A DNA stretch of 64,000 nucleotides from Symbiodinium natans (Eukaryota; Sar; Dinophyceae; Suessiales; Symbiodiniaceae), in NCBI GenBank assembly GCA_905221605.1, contig CAJNDS010000558.1, positions 463,501 to 527,500 of the forward strand, read 5' to 3'. Positions 47,805 through 52,159 of the stretch are shown here, piece after piece. The notes under the pieces are model-generated. The model saw nothing but the letters and a program-made list of their open reading frames with translations, had not been told where the DNA came from and made no database searches. The position numbers and the translations under genes were made by a program. Position 1 is the first letter of the stretch; every line of letters begins with the position of its first letter.

Positions 47805-50460
47805 ACCCCCCCCACCCCACCCCCCCCCCCCCCCCCCCTAAACCCTAAACCCTAAAACCTAAACCCTAAACCCGAAACCCTAAACCCGAAAGCCGAAACC
47901 CGAAACCCCAAGCCGACAGCCGGGGCTCCTCTGCTAGTCGTACACAGTCAGTCCCAGAATGCACGCTGGACGCGCATCACTGATCTTCCCAAACTTCGGG
48001 TTAACCCGTAAACCCCTAAACCCTAAAACCCTAAAACCCTAAAGCCCTAAATCCCTTAAATCCCTAAAACCCTAAGACTCTGAACCCTGGGTTTCGGGAT
48101 CCCTCAAGGAAGCATCTAAAGCCCCTTCGACCCTCAAGGAAAGCGACTCCCCGGACCTTGTTGAACAGAAAAACCAAAGACAAACTGTTAAGAGGGTTTA
48201 GGGTTTTGGGTTTAGGGTCGACTTTATGATAGTAGGCTTTCTTGAGTAGCTTGCGTAGATTACAGGGATTGTAGATTTACCCCCAGGCCGCCAGGCTTGC
48301 CATCAGACACGACTGCCACTCATGGGGTGGGGTGGGGGGGGGGGGGGGGGTGGTTCCGTCCTGCACAGAGAAAACAATGCCAGCCCGAAACGTTCTTTGT
48401 AAACCCGAAACAGTCCTTAATAGCAGATTCCCGAAACAGTCCTGCTCTGCAAATCCCTCCTGGGGTCAAGGTTGGCAGGTTTTCGTTTGGCGACTTTCGG
48501 CAGGTTTAGCCCTCAAAAAGTCTGTGCGGGGTTTCGCCACGCGACGCATTTGACGCCGCGAAGTGCAAGTGGCTACGCTTGGAGTGAAAAACAAAGAGCT
48601 CCTGAAAGCCTGTCTTCTGCCTGAAGTTGGACCACGAATTTTGCGTAAATGAAAGCCTCTCAGCTCTGCTACATGATAGGATGCCTTGGGCTTCAAGCAG
48701 GAAACTCTGCAAATAACAGTGCTTTTTTTATGCGCGTACACACAAGCTGCTGAGAATGTACTCATGTGCCCGACGGCAAACGTGGCGCCCGGCGGCAACA
48801 AAAAAAGTTCAAAATCAAGCAACAACCCATGGCGGCAGCGCGACGCCCAAATTTCGTGGCCCTAAATTCACCATCTGCACATGCCTCGCGTACCATTAAA
48901 CAAACACTACAACAGTGAGCGACGGCAAAGGTAGCGGCCTGTGCGTAGATTTACAAGGGCGGGGAGATTGGAAACCCTAAGAAACCCTAAACCCTTGTGA
49001 GCCCTCCAGGAAGCAGGTGGCCTCGAGGTGCTGGATGCTGAAGTTCTGAAGGATCCTTGTCCCAGTGTGCATCTAGAGCTTGGTAGCCCAGTAACCATAT
49101 CAAAAAAAGGGCAGATCGTTCGGTTTCGGGGTACATACTCTGGAACGGTTCCGTTCATGCGGTTCGCTGCGGCTTGCGGTTCGGTTCGGTTCGGTTGGGG
49201 TGCCAAACCCCCCCCTCCCCAAGCCAAACAACCTCCCAGCCCCTCCACCAGCCCCCCACTGCAGCCCCTCCAGCCCTTTAAGCCTTCAGCAGCCCTCCAG
49301 CCCCTCCAGCCCCTCCTCCTCCTCCAACGCTCCCAGCCCCGTCCAGCCCTTCCAGCCGTTCCAGCCCTTCCAGCCAGCCGGGCTGGAGGGGAGGGCTGAA
49401 GGGGCTGAGGGCTGGGGGGGGGGGGTTGGTCCGACCTTGGCTTCAGGTTCGGTTTCATGGCGGTTCGTGTTGGTCGCGGTTTCGGCGGTTCACGGTTCAC
49501 ACGGTTCCTTCGCGCGTGCGGTTCCGGTTTGCGGTTCGGTTCGCGGCTTTTAGGAGTTGGCTACTTTCTAAGGGAACCTTGAACCAAACAAAGCGGGAAA
49601 AGGGCACCACTAGGCGACTGAGAGAGGCTACGTTTTGGGGATCTCGGTTGCCCTGCAACCTAGGAGCAAACAGGGTATGGTATGCCTTCTTTCTTTGCGT
49701 TTAACATCGTTTAACGGGGGTTATTCAAGGGAACCCAAACCCCTCAGAACAAGGGTACTACTGCGCACCCTAGGGTTACAGACGGGGTCATAGGGTTTAG
49801 GGTTCGTGGTTTGGAGTTCAGGGTGTATGGGGGGGGTGTTGGTGAGTTGGGGTTTAGGGTGTTTCTTAGTGTGGGATGTGTAGTGTTACTTCTGGGGGGC
49901 TTGCTTGGTGACGTACCGCAAGGAGCTCTTACTGGAAGCATCCTGAGCAGACGCTGGTGCTTCTGGAGCCTTCATTCCTAAGCCCTGTTTAAATTCACTT
50001 CCTTGCTACTGTTCTTTTTCAGGGAGTCGGGGGTGAAGGGGCGGGGGCACGGGGCGGGGGGCGAGGGGGGGCGGGATGGAAAAGGGCGGCTCAAGAAGTA
50101 CCTCGCCCGAATCCCTACAACACTACGCTCTCGCTGAGGTGTCGGACTTAAGCGAACTCAAGCCCCTGCGTCATTCTCAACTCTACACTGAACCCGAAAC
50201 CAACAGTCCCGACTCCTCTAGAGTGTGCAAGCCTGAACCCTCAACTCTGAGGCGGGAAACCTCAAACCTGCAGCCTCTAAATCCCTAAACCCAAAACCCT
50301 CTAAGCCCCTAAAAACCTCAAAACCCTATAACCACTAAACCCCTAAAGCGCCCCATTGCAGCGAGAGCTTCTGCTTTAAGCACTTGTCGGTGTCTTTCAG
50401 CCGCTCGAGGAGCACTTCCTCCGTCTTGTCGGCGCCTTTGCTGTCGAGGGACCCCCGCAT
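12656..50460 (-). CDS. ABCG-family ABC transporter, about 42 exons, whole gene
   Basis: ABCG (White/PDR half-type) transporters have an N-terminal nucleotide-binding domain followed by a six-helix membrane domain; they dimerise and move lipids or small hydrophobic compounds across membranes using ATP. Joining minus-strand islands gives about 880 residues. Family landmarks occur in correct order: Walker A GPSGCGKST (exon 7), Q-loop GFVPQ (exon 9), LTVREN (11), signature LSGGQKKR (13), Walker B FLDEPTSGLD (14), H-loop VIHQPRYDLF (15), NPADWMMD (18), then hydrophobic exons with WREASHGLNR (34) and SFTRW (39), ending at a TGA. Phases match at nearly every join; only exon 30 to 31 clashes. Most donors are GC, a few GA or GT. 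About 200 extra residues lie between the two domains. The substrate cannot be told. Exon borders are inferred. Confidence 0.93.
13329..13406 (-). CDS. ABCG exon 41, last extracellular loop
   Basis: 26 codons beginning EYVTFYPPDESKLSNVDQYQ. Acceptor GCAAG then GAG, donor TCT then GC. A family-F4 palindrome (13197-13317) lies 11 bases downstream. Confidence 0.88.
14134..14243. mobile_element. F4 palindromic element
   Basis: Arms GGTAGCCCAGTAACCAT ... TACCACTGGGCTACCAAG, inner GGGCACCCTTTT and AAAAGGG. Other copies: 13197-13317, 20988-21103, 24061-24147 (half), 42746-42855, 43700-43790, 46304-46416, 52432-52544, 58502-58614; diverged ones near 305, 5040, 5935, 9050, 14500 and 49650. Confidence 0.85.
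14330..14406. repeat. CCCCAAA variant array
   Basis: About ten units of CCCCAAA, a single-base variant of CCCTAAA, homogeneous within the array. Confidence 0.95.
14784..14816 (-). CDS. ABCG exon 40
   Basis: 33 nt reading TCLHTFLLCHN, phase 0 at both ends, with a GA donor. Other frames are open, so frame rests on phase with exons 39 and 41. Confidence 0.55.
15064..15172. mobile_element. F8 palindromic element
   Basis: Arms TTGCTTAAGAACCCC ... GGGGTTCTTAAGCAA. A second copy at 33618-33750 has poly-C, poly-A and TA runs in its centre. Confidence 0.75.
15222..15279 (-). CDS. ABCG exon 39, SFTRW motif
   Basis: Reads VVSSISFTRWSVAMSFLD; S.(F/Y).RW..EA is the conserved re-entrant region before the last helices. 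Acceptor CTGAG then G; end 15222 (GC) or 15225 (GA). Confidence 0.95.
15865..15940 (-). CDS. ABCG exon 38, extracellular loop start
   Basis: Starts ILGLPMQMKDFLTGGFW; the G.....P......L segment precedes the SFTRW motif. Acceptor GCAAG then GC, donor GA then GC, phase 2. Confidence 0.92.
16228..16314. repeat. CCCTAAA array
   Basis: About 12 heptamers on the left side of the intron before exon 37; a TTTAGGG array (16590-16656) lies right of exon 37. Confidence 0.95.
16501..16565 (-). CDS. ABCG exon 37, membrane helix
   Basis: Reads CVLPVQLGAFISAILMFMMG. Acceptor TTGAG then G; donor G then GC, phase 1, completed by exon 38. Confidence 0.93.
17106..17176 (-). CDS. ABCG exon 36, membrane helix
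   Basis: Reads AFQYYVWPFFLVSYVASGWG and ends at YALS; the family has (F)..YY......Y..SG.GY.(I/L)S. Acceptor ACCAG then GCT; donor TC then GC, phase 2. Confidence 0.94.
17181..17338. repeat. TTCAGGG array passing into TTTAGGG array
   Basis: About ten TTCAGGG units are followed directly by about a dozen TTTAGGG units, starting a few bases from ABCG exon 36. Confidence 0.95.
17620..17691 (-). CDS. ABCG exon 35, membrane helix
   Basis: Contains CDWALLTFFYLLVYYIW, ending in YY as usual for the third helix pair of ABCG proteins. Acceptor TGAAG then GTG; end may also be 17617 or 17614. Confidence 0.9.
18060..18195. repeat. CT microsatellite
   Basis: Imperfect CTCTCTGT run of about 130 bases next to ABCG exon 34; a second short CT run lies at 18345-18368. 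It gives a pyrimidine-rich + strand, purine-rich sense strand. Confidence 0.95.
18218..18302 (-). CDS. ABCG exon 34, WREA motif
   Basis: Starts CFSDDQPMYWREASHGLNRG; (V/P)(F/Y)(W/Y)REA..GLNR is a hallmark of the ABCG membrane domain. Acceptor CGAG then G; donor CTG then GC. The preceding intron of about 1.8 kb holds a CT microsatellite and unique AT-rich DNA. Confidence 0.95.
18400..19400. other. Unique AT-rich intron block without telomere-type repeats
   Basis: About 1 kb in the intron between ABCG exons 33 and 34. Contains repeated words such as GACGGTACGGT and AGACTCATGA. No convincing frame; may be a decayed inserted element. Confidence 0.5.
19866..19889. repeat. Poly-C tract
   Basis: More than 20 C in a row in the ABCG intron before exon 33. 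Confidence 0.95.
20123..20161 (-). CDS. ABCG exon 33, membrane helix
   Basis: Reads IALALLIAVYSL. Acceptor GCAAG then G, donor CA then GC, phase 2. It supplies the helix directly before the WREA motif of exon 34. Confidence 0.83.
20755..20813 (-). CDS. ABCG exon 32
   Basis: Includes CKIFGSPPWSATSFLN; donor GC then GC, phase 2, matching exon 33. The same frame stays open upstream to an AG at 20838, giving an 83-nt alternative also in phase. Confidence 0.7.
21348..21433 (-). CDS. ABCG exon 31, membrane helix
   Basis: Contains FWRTMGIKMFFLLVMCFAAN, a hydrophobic helix where the family has LFFL after an amphipathic turn. Acceptor TTGCAG then GA. End is one of 21351, 21348 or 21345. Confidence 0.83.
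21983..22054 (-). CDS. ABCG exon 30, start of membrane domain
   Basis: Ends YRTLPGCFSHFRITMRALP. P.F..QF.....R is the conserved elbow helix that opens the ABCG membrane domain. Acceptor GAAG then GCC; the donor is unsure because phase does not match exon 31. Confidence 0.85.
22085..22190. repeat. AACCCTAAGG ten-mer array
   Basis: About eight units of AACC(C/T)TAAGG, an expanded relative of the CCCTAAA unit, next to exon 30. Confidence 0.9.
22244..22262 (-). CDS. ABCG exon 29, second 19-nt micro-exon
   Basis: One base plus PLKIDK. Acceptor GGAAG then G, donor AAG then GC. Phase 2 in and 0 out fit exons 28 and 30. Confidence 0.6.
23238..23343. mobile_element. F1-like palindrome, GGGTCCATGTACC subfamily
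   Basis: Arms GGGTCCATGTACCT ... AGGTACATGGACCC; internal GGAAGTACT. Related to F1. Confidence 0.85.
23398..23453 (-). CDS. ABCG exon 28, acidic
   Basis: Reads EESELDESLSESELLSDE, strongly acidic with Ser in casein-kinase-like contexts, as expected of a cytosolic linker. Acceptor CCAG then GAG; donor GC then GC, phase 2. Confidence 0.8.
23557..23656. mobile_element. F1-like palindrome, second copy
   Basis: Same termini; a half copy follows at 23936-23998. Confidence 0.85.
24165..24290. repeat. TTTAGGG array
   Basis: About 17 perfect heptamers immediately left of ABCG exon 27. Confidence 0.95.
24297..24400 (-). CDS. ABCG exon 27, insert
   Basis: Starts FRGVDVQDLRLASLASSSPT and ends around ERWDE. 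Acceptor CCAG then GT. Only GA donors fit (24303, 24300 or 24297), all phase 0. Confidence 0.75.
25016..25074 (-). CDS. ABCG exon 26, insert
   Basis: Reads GEAHITLRAFVAYLLS. Acceptor GCAAG then G. Three phase-1 GC donors are possible (ends at 25016, 25025 or 25028), so the last four residues are unsure. Confidence 0.68.
25435..25543. mobile_element. F1 palindromic element, full
   Basis: Near-perfect inverted repeat with termini CCCAAAGGATCCATGTACC, each arm about 50 bases, internal TATATAGTATATACTTGGGCC. Non-coding, MITE-like. Confidence 0.9.
26744..26796 (-). CDS. ABCG exon 25, insert
   Basis: Reads LKVFGRLTLHRFCAHMR, a basic amphipathic segment. Acceptor TCAG then TTG; donor AT then GC, phase 2, matching exon 26. 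Confidence 0.7.
26867..26986 (-). CDS. ABCG exon 24, insert
   Basis: 120 nt, the longest exon: EIVEDIMERASQYELRGTST then a Met/Leu/Ser/Gly-rich stretch ending in LTLNG. 40 codons with clearly protein-like composition. Acceptor TGAG then GAG; donor GGG then GC. Confidence 0.8.
27355..27379 (-). CDS. ABCG exon 23, 25-nt micro-exon
   Basis: Reads LDVEDFTK; acceptor TAAG then G, donor AAG then GT. Phase 2 in, 0 out, matching exons 22 and 24; the acidic helix runs on smoothly into exon 24. Confidence 0.6.
27470..27590. repeat. CTTAGGG array passing into TTTAGGG array
   Basis: About eight CTTAGGG units followed by about seven TTTAGGG units. Confidence 0.95.
28127..28169 (-). CDS. ABCG exon 22, insert
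   Basis: Reads LLDRSGTSSLEDP. Strong acceptor (TTTGCAG then GA); donor CC then GC, phase 2 out. Flanked by CCCTAAA on the left and TTTAGGG on the right. Confidence 0.65.
28941..29037 (-). CDS. ABCG exon 21, insert
   Basis: 97 nt, begins DGEYEAGRRFGGGADYQAAL and goes on to TVAE. A frame open far beyond the usual length of this AT/GC mix, bounded by CCAG and C then GC. No known domain recognised. Confidence 0.7.
29478..29620. repeat. Two poly-G tracts
   Basis: G runs broken by single A at 29478-29515 and 29592-29622, with unique DNA between. Confidence 0.95.
30378..30406 (-). CDS. ABCG exon 20, start of the insert
   Basis: 29 nt reading SGATAPNPS; donor TCG then GTGAGG. Phase 1 in, 0 out, matching both neighbours. 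Short, so the frame rests on phase only. Confidence 0.6.
30819..30863 (-). CDS. ABCG exon 19
   Basis: Reads MPISEIPAALFTRL, the short helix that follows the NPAD motif in ABCG proteins (PE.LF..W type). Phase 1 in and out; donor G then GT. The intron before it is about 3.2 kb. Confidence 0.8.
30961..31016. repeat. TTTGGGG variant array
   Basis: About eight TTTGGGG units following TTTAGGG units; the complement-type variant of the CCCCAAA array at 14.3 kb. Confidence 0.9.
33907..34013. mobile_element. F9 palindromic element, single copy
   Basis: Arms CTGTTGGTTAG ... CTAACCAACAG and inner GAATGAGG ... CCTCATTC. Only one copy seen. Confidence 0.7.
34090..34142 (-). CDS. ABCG exon 18, NPADW motif
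   Basis: Reads NWNPADWMMDILSGQNP. NPAD(F/W) followed by (M)MD.(I/L)SG marks the end of the nucleotide-binding domain. Acceptor CGAG then G; donor G then GT, phase 1. Confidence 0.95.
34941..34999 (-). CDS. ABCG exon 17
   Basis: Reads AYMGPTVQAKSHFQSLGLR; (V/A)Y.GP....  .YF..LG is the usual follow-on. Acceptor CCCAG then GCC; donor AT then GC, phase 2. Confidence 0.93.
35484..35587. mobile_element. F3 palindromic element
   Basis: Arms GGGTAGTTTCATGGTCCC ... GGACCCATGAAACTACCC. Related copies: 11350-11480, 21163-21310, 24527-24605, 31110-31203, 39584-39700, 45717-45835. Confidence 0.8.
35849..35900 (-). CDS. ABCG exon 16
   Basis: Reads LDDVLLLGTLEDKGGRM, matching the family segment D.VLLLG.GG after the H-loop. 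Donor ATG then GC, phase 0. Confidence 0.92.
36350..36605 (-). pseudogene. Zinc-finger-like ORF fragment inside an ABCG intron
   Basis: A frame of about 80 codons without an ATG reads charged, Cys/His-rich protein: PYKMCNRCREKSRRKQQ, then HCDVCDGDIKRSHKSKHERT and CRH. The pattern C..C, then C.VC and H...C.H resembles small zinc-binding modules seen in mobile elements and large DNA viruses of protists. The 36.2-36.8 kb stretch is AT-richer and lacks telomere-type repeats, as if inserted. No start codon and a stop just upstream suggest a relic. Function unknown. Confidence 0.5.
36847..36912 (-). CDS. ABCG exon 15, H-loop
   Basis: Includes GVTIVMVIHQPRYDLF; the His of VIHQPR is the switch His of ABCG proteins. 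Donor TT then GT, phase 2, completed by G of exon 16. Confidence 0.96.
37535..37620 (-). CDS. ABCG exon 14, Walker B and D-loop
   Basis: Includes CPTILFLDEPTSGLDATAS: Walker B with catalytic Glu (FLDEP) and the D-loop (SGLD). Acceptor AG lies inside a degenerate telomere-type unit (AAACCCTAG then GCC). Donor AG then GC; a GT six bases downstream would add two Pro and fits the family less well. Confidence 0.97.
38647..38702 (-). CDS. ABCG exon 13, ABC signature motif
   Basis: Reads EGLSGGQKKRVNVGLELA. LSGGQ is the ABC signature (C-loop). Donor GCA then GC is chosen because the next residues then fit the family; a longer end to about 38635 is in phase but fits less well. Confidence 0.96.
38895..39056. 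repeat. Minisatellite, about 22-bp unit
   Basis: About seven imperfect copies of a unit with GACCTTGCCCAGTAAAAAA, in the intron between ABCG exons 12 and 13. Confidence 0.9.
39421..39475 (-). CDS. ABCG exon 12
   Basis: Reads VLQLESKQNLVVGNRVRT, the helix and VGN motif that precede the signature motif in this family. Acceptor TCCAG then GTC; donor G then GC (phase 1), completed by GT of exon 13. Confidence 0.92.
39925..40395 (+). repeat. Diverged tandem duplication with matching reading frames
   Basis: The block with GGTGGATTGATTCC, GGCCAGGCTAGGCC and AGAGCGACAA occurs near 39930 and again near 40275. Between them a second pair of copies reads YLCLRCLRRSSSEGLCVTK and YLCLWHFRRKSAEGLCLTK in one + strand frame. 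It lies in the intron between ABCG exons 11 and 12. No gene recognised. Confidence 0.5.
41422..41522 (-). CDS. ABCG exon 11, LTVREN region
   Basis: Reads LTVRENIYYSAAKRMPRG and continues to DVLQ. LTVREN followed by aromatic residues opens the helical subdomain of ABCG proteins. Acceptor GCCAG then GC; donor CAG then GC. A family-F7 palindrome sits just upstream (41544-41677). Confidence 0.95.
41544..41677. mobile_element. F7 palindromic element
   Basis: Arms ACAAGGAGGGGCCC ... GGGGCCCCTCCTTGT. Relatives at about 51030-51185 and 55406-55463. Confidence 0.75.
41953..41971 (-). CDS. ABCG exon 10, 19-nt micro-exon
   Basis: Encodes DDVVHE plus one base, exactly the residues expected between GFVPQ and LTVREN in ABCG proteins (usually DD or ED, then hydrophobic residues and HE). 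Bounded by GCCAG and a GC donor; phase 0 in, phase 1 out, both matching neighbours. Confidence 0.88.
42959..43012 (-). CDS. ABCG exon 9, Q-loop
   Basis: 54 nt, exactly 18 codons: EKEISIEELKPVIGFVPQ. The Gln of GFVPQ is the Q-loop residue that contacts Mg-ATP. Acceptor CCGAG then GAG; donor CAG then GA, a GA-AG intron required by the join to exon 10. Confidence 0.93.
43022..43210. repeat. TTTAGGG array with CTTAGGG blocks
   Basis: About 26 units, starting ten bases right of ABCG exon 9. Confidence 0.95.
43502..43550 (-). CDS. ABCG exon 8
   Basis: 49 nt reading KKTDGKWTVNGDILIN; in the family the segment after Walker A reads like GK..G.V..NG. Acceptor CTCAG then G; donor AAT then GC, phase 0. 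Confidence 0.9.
43877..43998. mobile_element. F1-like palindrome interrupted by CCCTAAA units
   Basis: Same termini; about 40 bases of CCCTAAA and CCCGAAA units sit at 43938-43975 inside the element. Confidence 0.85.
44271..44372. repeat. Short direct repeat
   Basis: Two copies of TACTC(T/C)CTTAAAGGGTATA and flanks, about 60 bases apart. Confidence 0.8.
44557..44630 (-). CDS. ABCG exon 7, Walker A
   Basis: Reads AYHLSAIMGPSGCGKSTF; GPSGCGKST is the ATP phosphate-binding loop. Acceptor GCCAG then GCG; donor AA then GC, phase 2. Upstream in the intron lies a long TTTAGGC-variant array (44643-44873). Confidence 0.97.
44643..44938. repeat. TTTAGGC variant array passing into TTTAGGG array
   Basis: About 32 TTTAGGC units, with one slip at 44779, then about nine TTTAGGG units. 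Starts right of Walker A exon 7. Confidence 0.97.
45182..45292. repeat. GGGTGATA/GGGTTATA eight-mer array
   Basis: About 13 octamer units, another local derivative of the heptamer. Confidence 0.9.
45356..45401 (-). CDS. ABCG exon 6, strand before Walker A
   Basis: Reads SGQRRSILEHITGTFQ; the pattern IL..ITG.F is typical just upstream of Walker A in this family. Acceptor GGAG then T; donor CAG then GC, phase 0. A shorter start at 45394 is possible. Confidence 0.88.
46568..46606 (-). CDS. ABCG exon 5
   Basis: 39 nt, reads DISCSVQTPTEE; continues the first beta strands of the domain. Acceptor TCAG then GG; donor GA (GAGAG then GAGTC), phase 2, matching exon 6. Confidence 0.85.
47211..47266 (-). 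CDS. ABCG exon 4, start of the nucleotide-binding domain
   Basis: Reads DNKFRGITPKIHTASLSF, then two bases that join exon 5. This is the usual first strand of ABCG domains (small residues followed by a strand such as LSFRDIS). Acceptor TGTAG before GAC; donor TTCAG then GC. Flanked on both sides by TTTAGGG arrays. Confidence 0.85.
47591..47677 (-). CDS. ABCG exon 3 (N-terminal)
   Basis: 87 nt, phase 0 at both ends, including HNTPVDPPIARVWRWPW. Donor is CAG then GC. A long poly-C tract (47719-47838) lies just upstream in the intron. Other frames of this island also stay open, so the frame choice depends on phase with exon 4. Confidence 0.5.
47719..47838. repeat. Long poly-C tract
   Basis: About 120 bases, nearly all C with scattered A and one G, between ABCG exons 2 and 3. 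It creates false glycine- and proline-rich frames. Confidence 0.97.
48300..48960. other. Intron block with unique DNA
   Basis: Starts with a poly-G run (48333-48350); the rest is single-copy. A minus-strand frame of 119 codons (48466-48825) has no recognisable features. Confidence 0.4.
49022..49055 (-). CDS. ABCG exon 2 (N-terminal)
   Basis: 34 nt reading ILQNFSIQHLE after one nucleotide completing a codon from exon 1. Acceptor AAG before G, donor GAG then GC, phase 0 out. A palindromic family-F4 element starts 25 bases to the right. A longer end or the Ser-rich frame is possible. Confidence 0.5.
49116..49555. mobile_element. GC-rich insertion splitting an F4 palindrome
   Basis: The F4 element is intact to 49115 and resumes at 49556. 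The insert has repeated CGGTT motifs at both ends (49120-49198 and 49430-49545) and a CAGCCCCTC-type minisatellite in the middle. No transposase frame. Confidence 0.6.
50360..50460 (-). CDS. ABCG exon 1 with proposed start codon
   Basis: Opens with ATG at 50460-50458 and reads MRGSLDSKGADKTEEVLLER and on, a charged helical-looking segment. No AG lies close upstream, which favours a true start over an internal exon. Ends CT before a GC donor, phase 2, matching exon 2. Assignment to the ABCG gene rests on strand, position and phase; the N-terminus of this family is not conserved. Confidence 0.6.
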
Positions 50461-51754
50461 GGTGCGGGGATTGCGGGTCGTTTGGGTTAAGGTTAAGGGT
50501 TGGTGTGTCGTTTAGGGTTATTTCGGGTGTTTGGAATTTAGGGATCAAGGGTCATTGTGAGGTGTAGAGTTTATGTCTACACCAGGCCCTGAACACACAC
50601 ACCCAAGCCATGATCTAGGGGAGCAGGATTTCATGGACGGAAAGGGTTGGGGTTTAGGGTGCGGGAGTTGTGAGCGGAGTGCACGCTGCACTTTCCCCCA
50701 CCCCCCAGCAACTTGGTAAGAAGCTTTCATGATCCCGGCCCATTGCGATAGGAAGGAGGAGTGTATATGATGAGTATATGGGATTGAAAGGCAACAATAG
50801 TTGAGCTTTTAGGCTTCTGTAATTTCGGATCTTCATTCAGAGAACTGCCTATCTCACGACCAGTGGTCGTGGGCTGGCTTTGAAGTTCAGGTGCAGAGAG
50901 AGGAGCTTGGGGTGTAAGATGTAAACCCTCAACCCTAAACGCCCTAAACCCTAAACCCTAAACCAAGGGTTTAGGGTTCAATGGTCCCAGGACGGCCCCT
51001 AAATCTCTCCGAAGGATTCCTAAGTAAACTCCTCCTCAACGGGACTAGAACAACATCCCGGTTCCCTACAACCCCTAGTTATAAGTAGAGTTTTAAGAAC
51101 CCTACTTTAGAAACTAAGGGGTCGTAACTTAGGTTATACTTCCCTTAACCATAGTTCGTATAGTGGGGGGGGGACCTCTCCCTGAAGCTACTTTAAGAAT
51201 TGCAATTTGCAATGTTTAAGACACAGATGCCGAAAAAAGCGCGGAGCTCAGAGTGCTACAGTATCCCTAAACCCATTACAGGCCTCCCTGAACCCCAAGC
51301 CCCAAACCCTACTATTATTCACAATAAAAATGAAATATATATGTATATGTATGTATATATATATACTACTTTACATTATATATTGTAGACTCTACAGGCA
51401 TGGGCTCAGGCAGCCTCAATCGGCCTTCGGGTGGGAGGAATTTCAGGATTGGCTTGCTCCGAGGTTTAGGGTTTAGGGTTTAGGGTTTAGGGTTTAGGGT
51501 TTAGGATTCAGGGCTGTGGCCTTTAGGGATTTAGGGCTTGGGGCGTTTTGGGGGGCTTATAGGGCTTGGGGAGTTAGGTTTGAGGCGTTTAGGATTCAGG
51601 GGTTTGAGGGTCTTAGGGTCTTAGGATGCAGGGGGGCTAGGGGCGGAGGGATTTAGAGTTCAGGGCTTGTTCGGGGGTCAACTTGCCTCCGGAGCCGTCT
51701 GGCATTTTCGACGGCACCCGAAGATCGCAGGACGACCAGGGCCAGACGGGACTA

Positions 51755-51905
51755 GGGACCAGAGCCTCTGGTCCACGTGACCAGAGGACCGGAAGACTAG
51801 AGGACCAGAGGACCGGAAGACCAGAGGAGCAGACAAACGCGAGCAGAGGACAGAGGACCAGAGGACGAGAGGACCAGAGGACCAGCAGACCAGGGGACCC
51901 GAGCA
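51755..51905. repeat. Minisatellite, GACCAGAGGA unit
   Basis: About a dozen imperfect copies of an 8-13 bp unit on the + strand, between the ABCG start and the anchor exon. Confidence 0.9.
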
Positions 51906-51963
51906 CACCTTTTCAGAAAAGAATGCCGAGCCACACCTTCAAAAATAAACCTTGCCCCCCCTA

Positions 51964-52063
51964 AACCATAAACCCTAAACCCTAAACCCTAAACCCTAAA
52001 CCCTAAACCCTAAACCCTAAACCCTAAACCCTAAACCCTAAACCCTAAACCCTAAACCCTAAA
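51964..52063. repeat. CCCTAAA array touching a stop codon
   Basis: About 14 heptamers ending directly at the stop of the anchor exon. Confidence 0.95.
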
Positions 52064-52064
52064 C

Positions 52065-52159
52065 TTAATCCGCGTGGCGCTGCCGAAACTTCTGATAGAG
52101 GTAGACGCCGAAGACGATGAGAAAAGACACCAGTAGTAGGGCAATGATGGACAGCTTGC
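52065..52159 (-). CDS. Last exon of a membrane-anchored protein
   Basis: Reads KLSIIALLLVSFLIVFGVYL then YQKFRQRHAD and TAA (52067-52065). One hydrophobic helix followed by a basic tail is a typical C-terminal anchor, cytosolic tail last. Acceptor CTTCAG then GC, phase 1. The stop is followed at once by TTTAGGG units. The owner is unknown: it could end the protease-like transcript coming from 57 kb or a small separate gene. Confidence 0.7.

Noticed and set aside
47510-47841. Glycine- or proline-rich proteins
   Set aside because: These frames are translations of the poly-C tract on either strand; the same holds at 63.2-63.6 kb, 32.4-32.9 kb and 19.7-20.0 kb.
48907-49500. A 197-codon minus-strand frame
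   Set aside because: It runs across the CGGTT-rich insertion, an F4 half and ABCG exon 2 in a mixed way; composition follows the repeats, not a protein.
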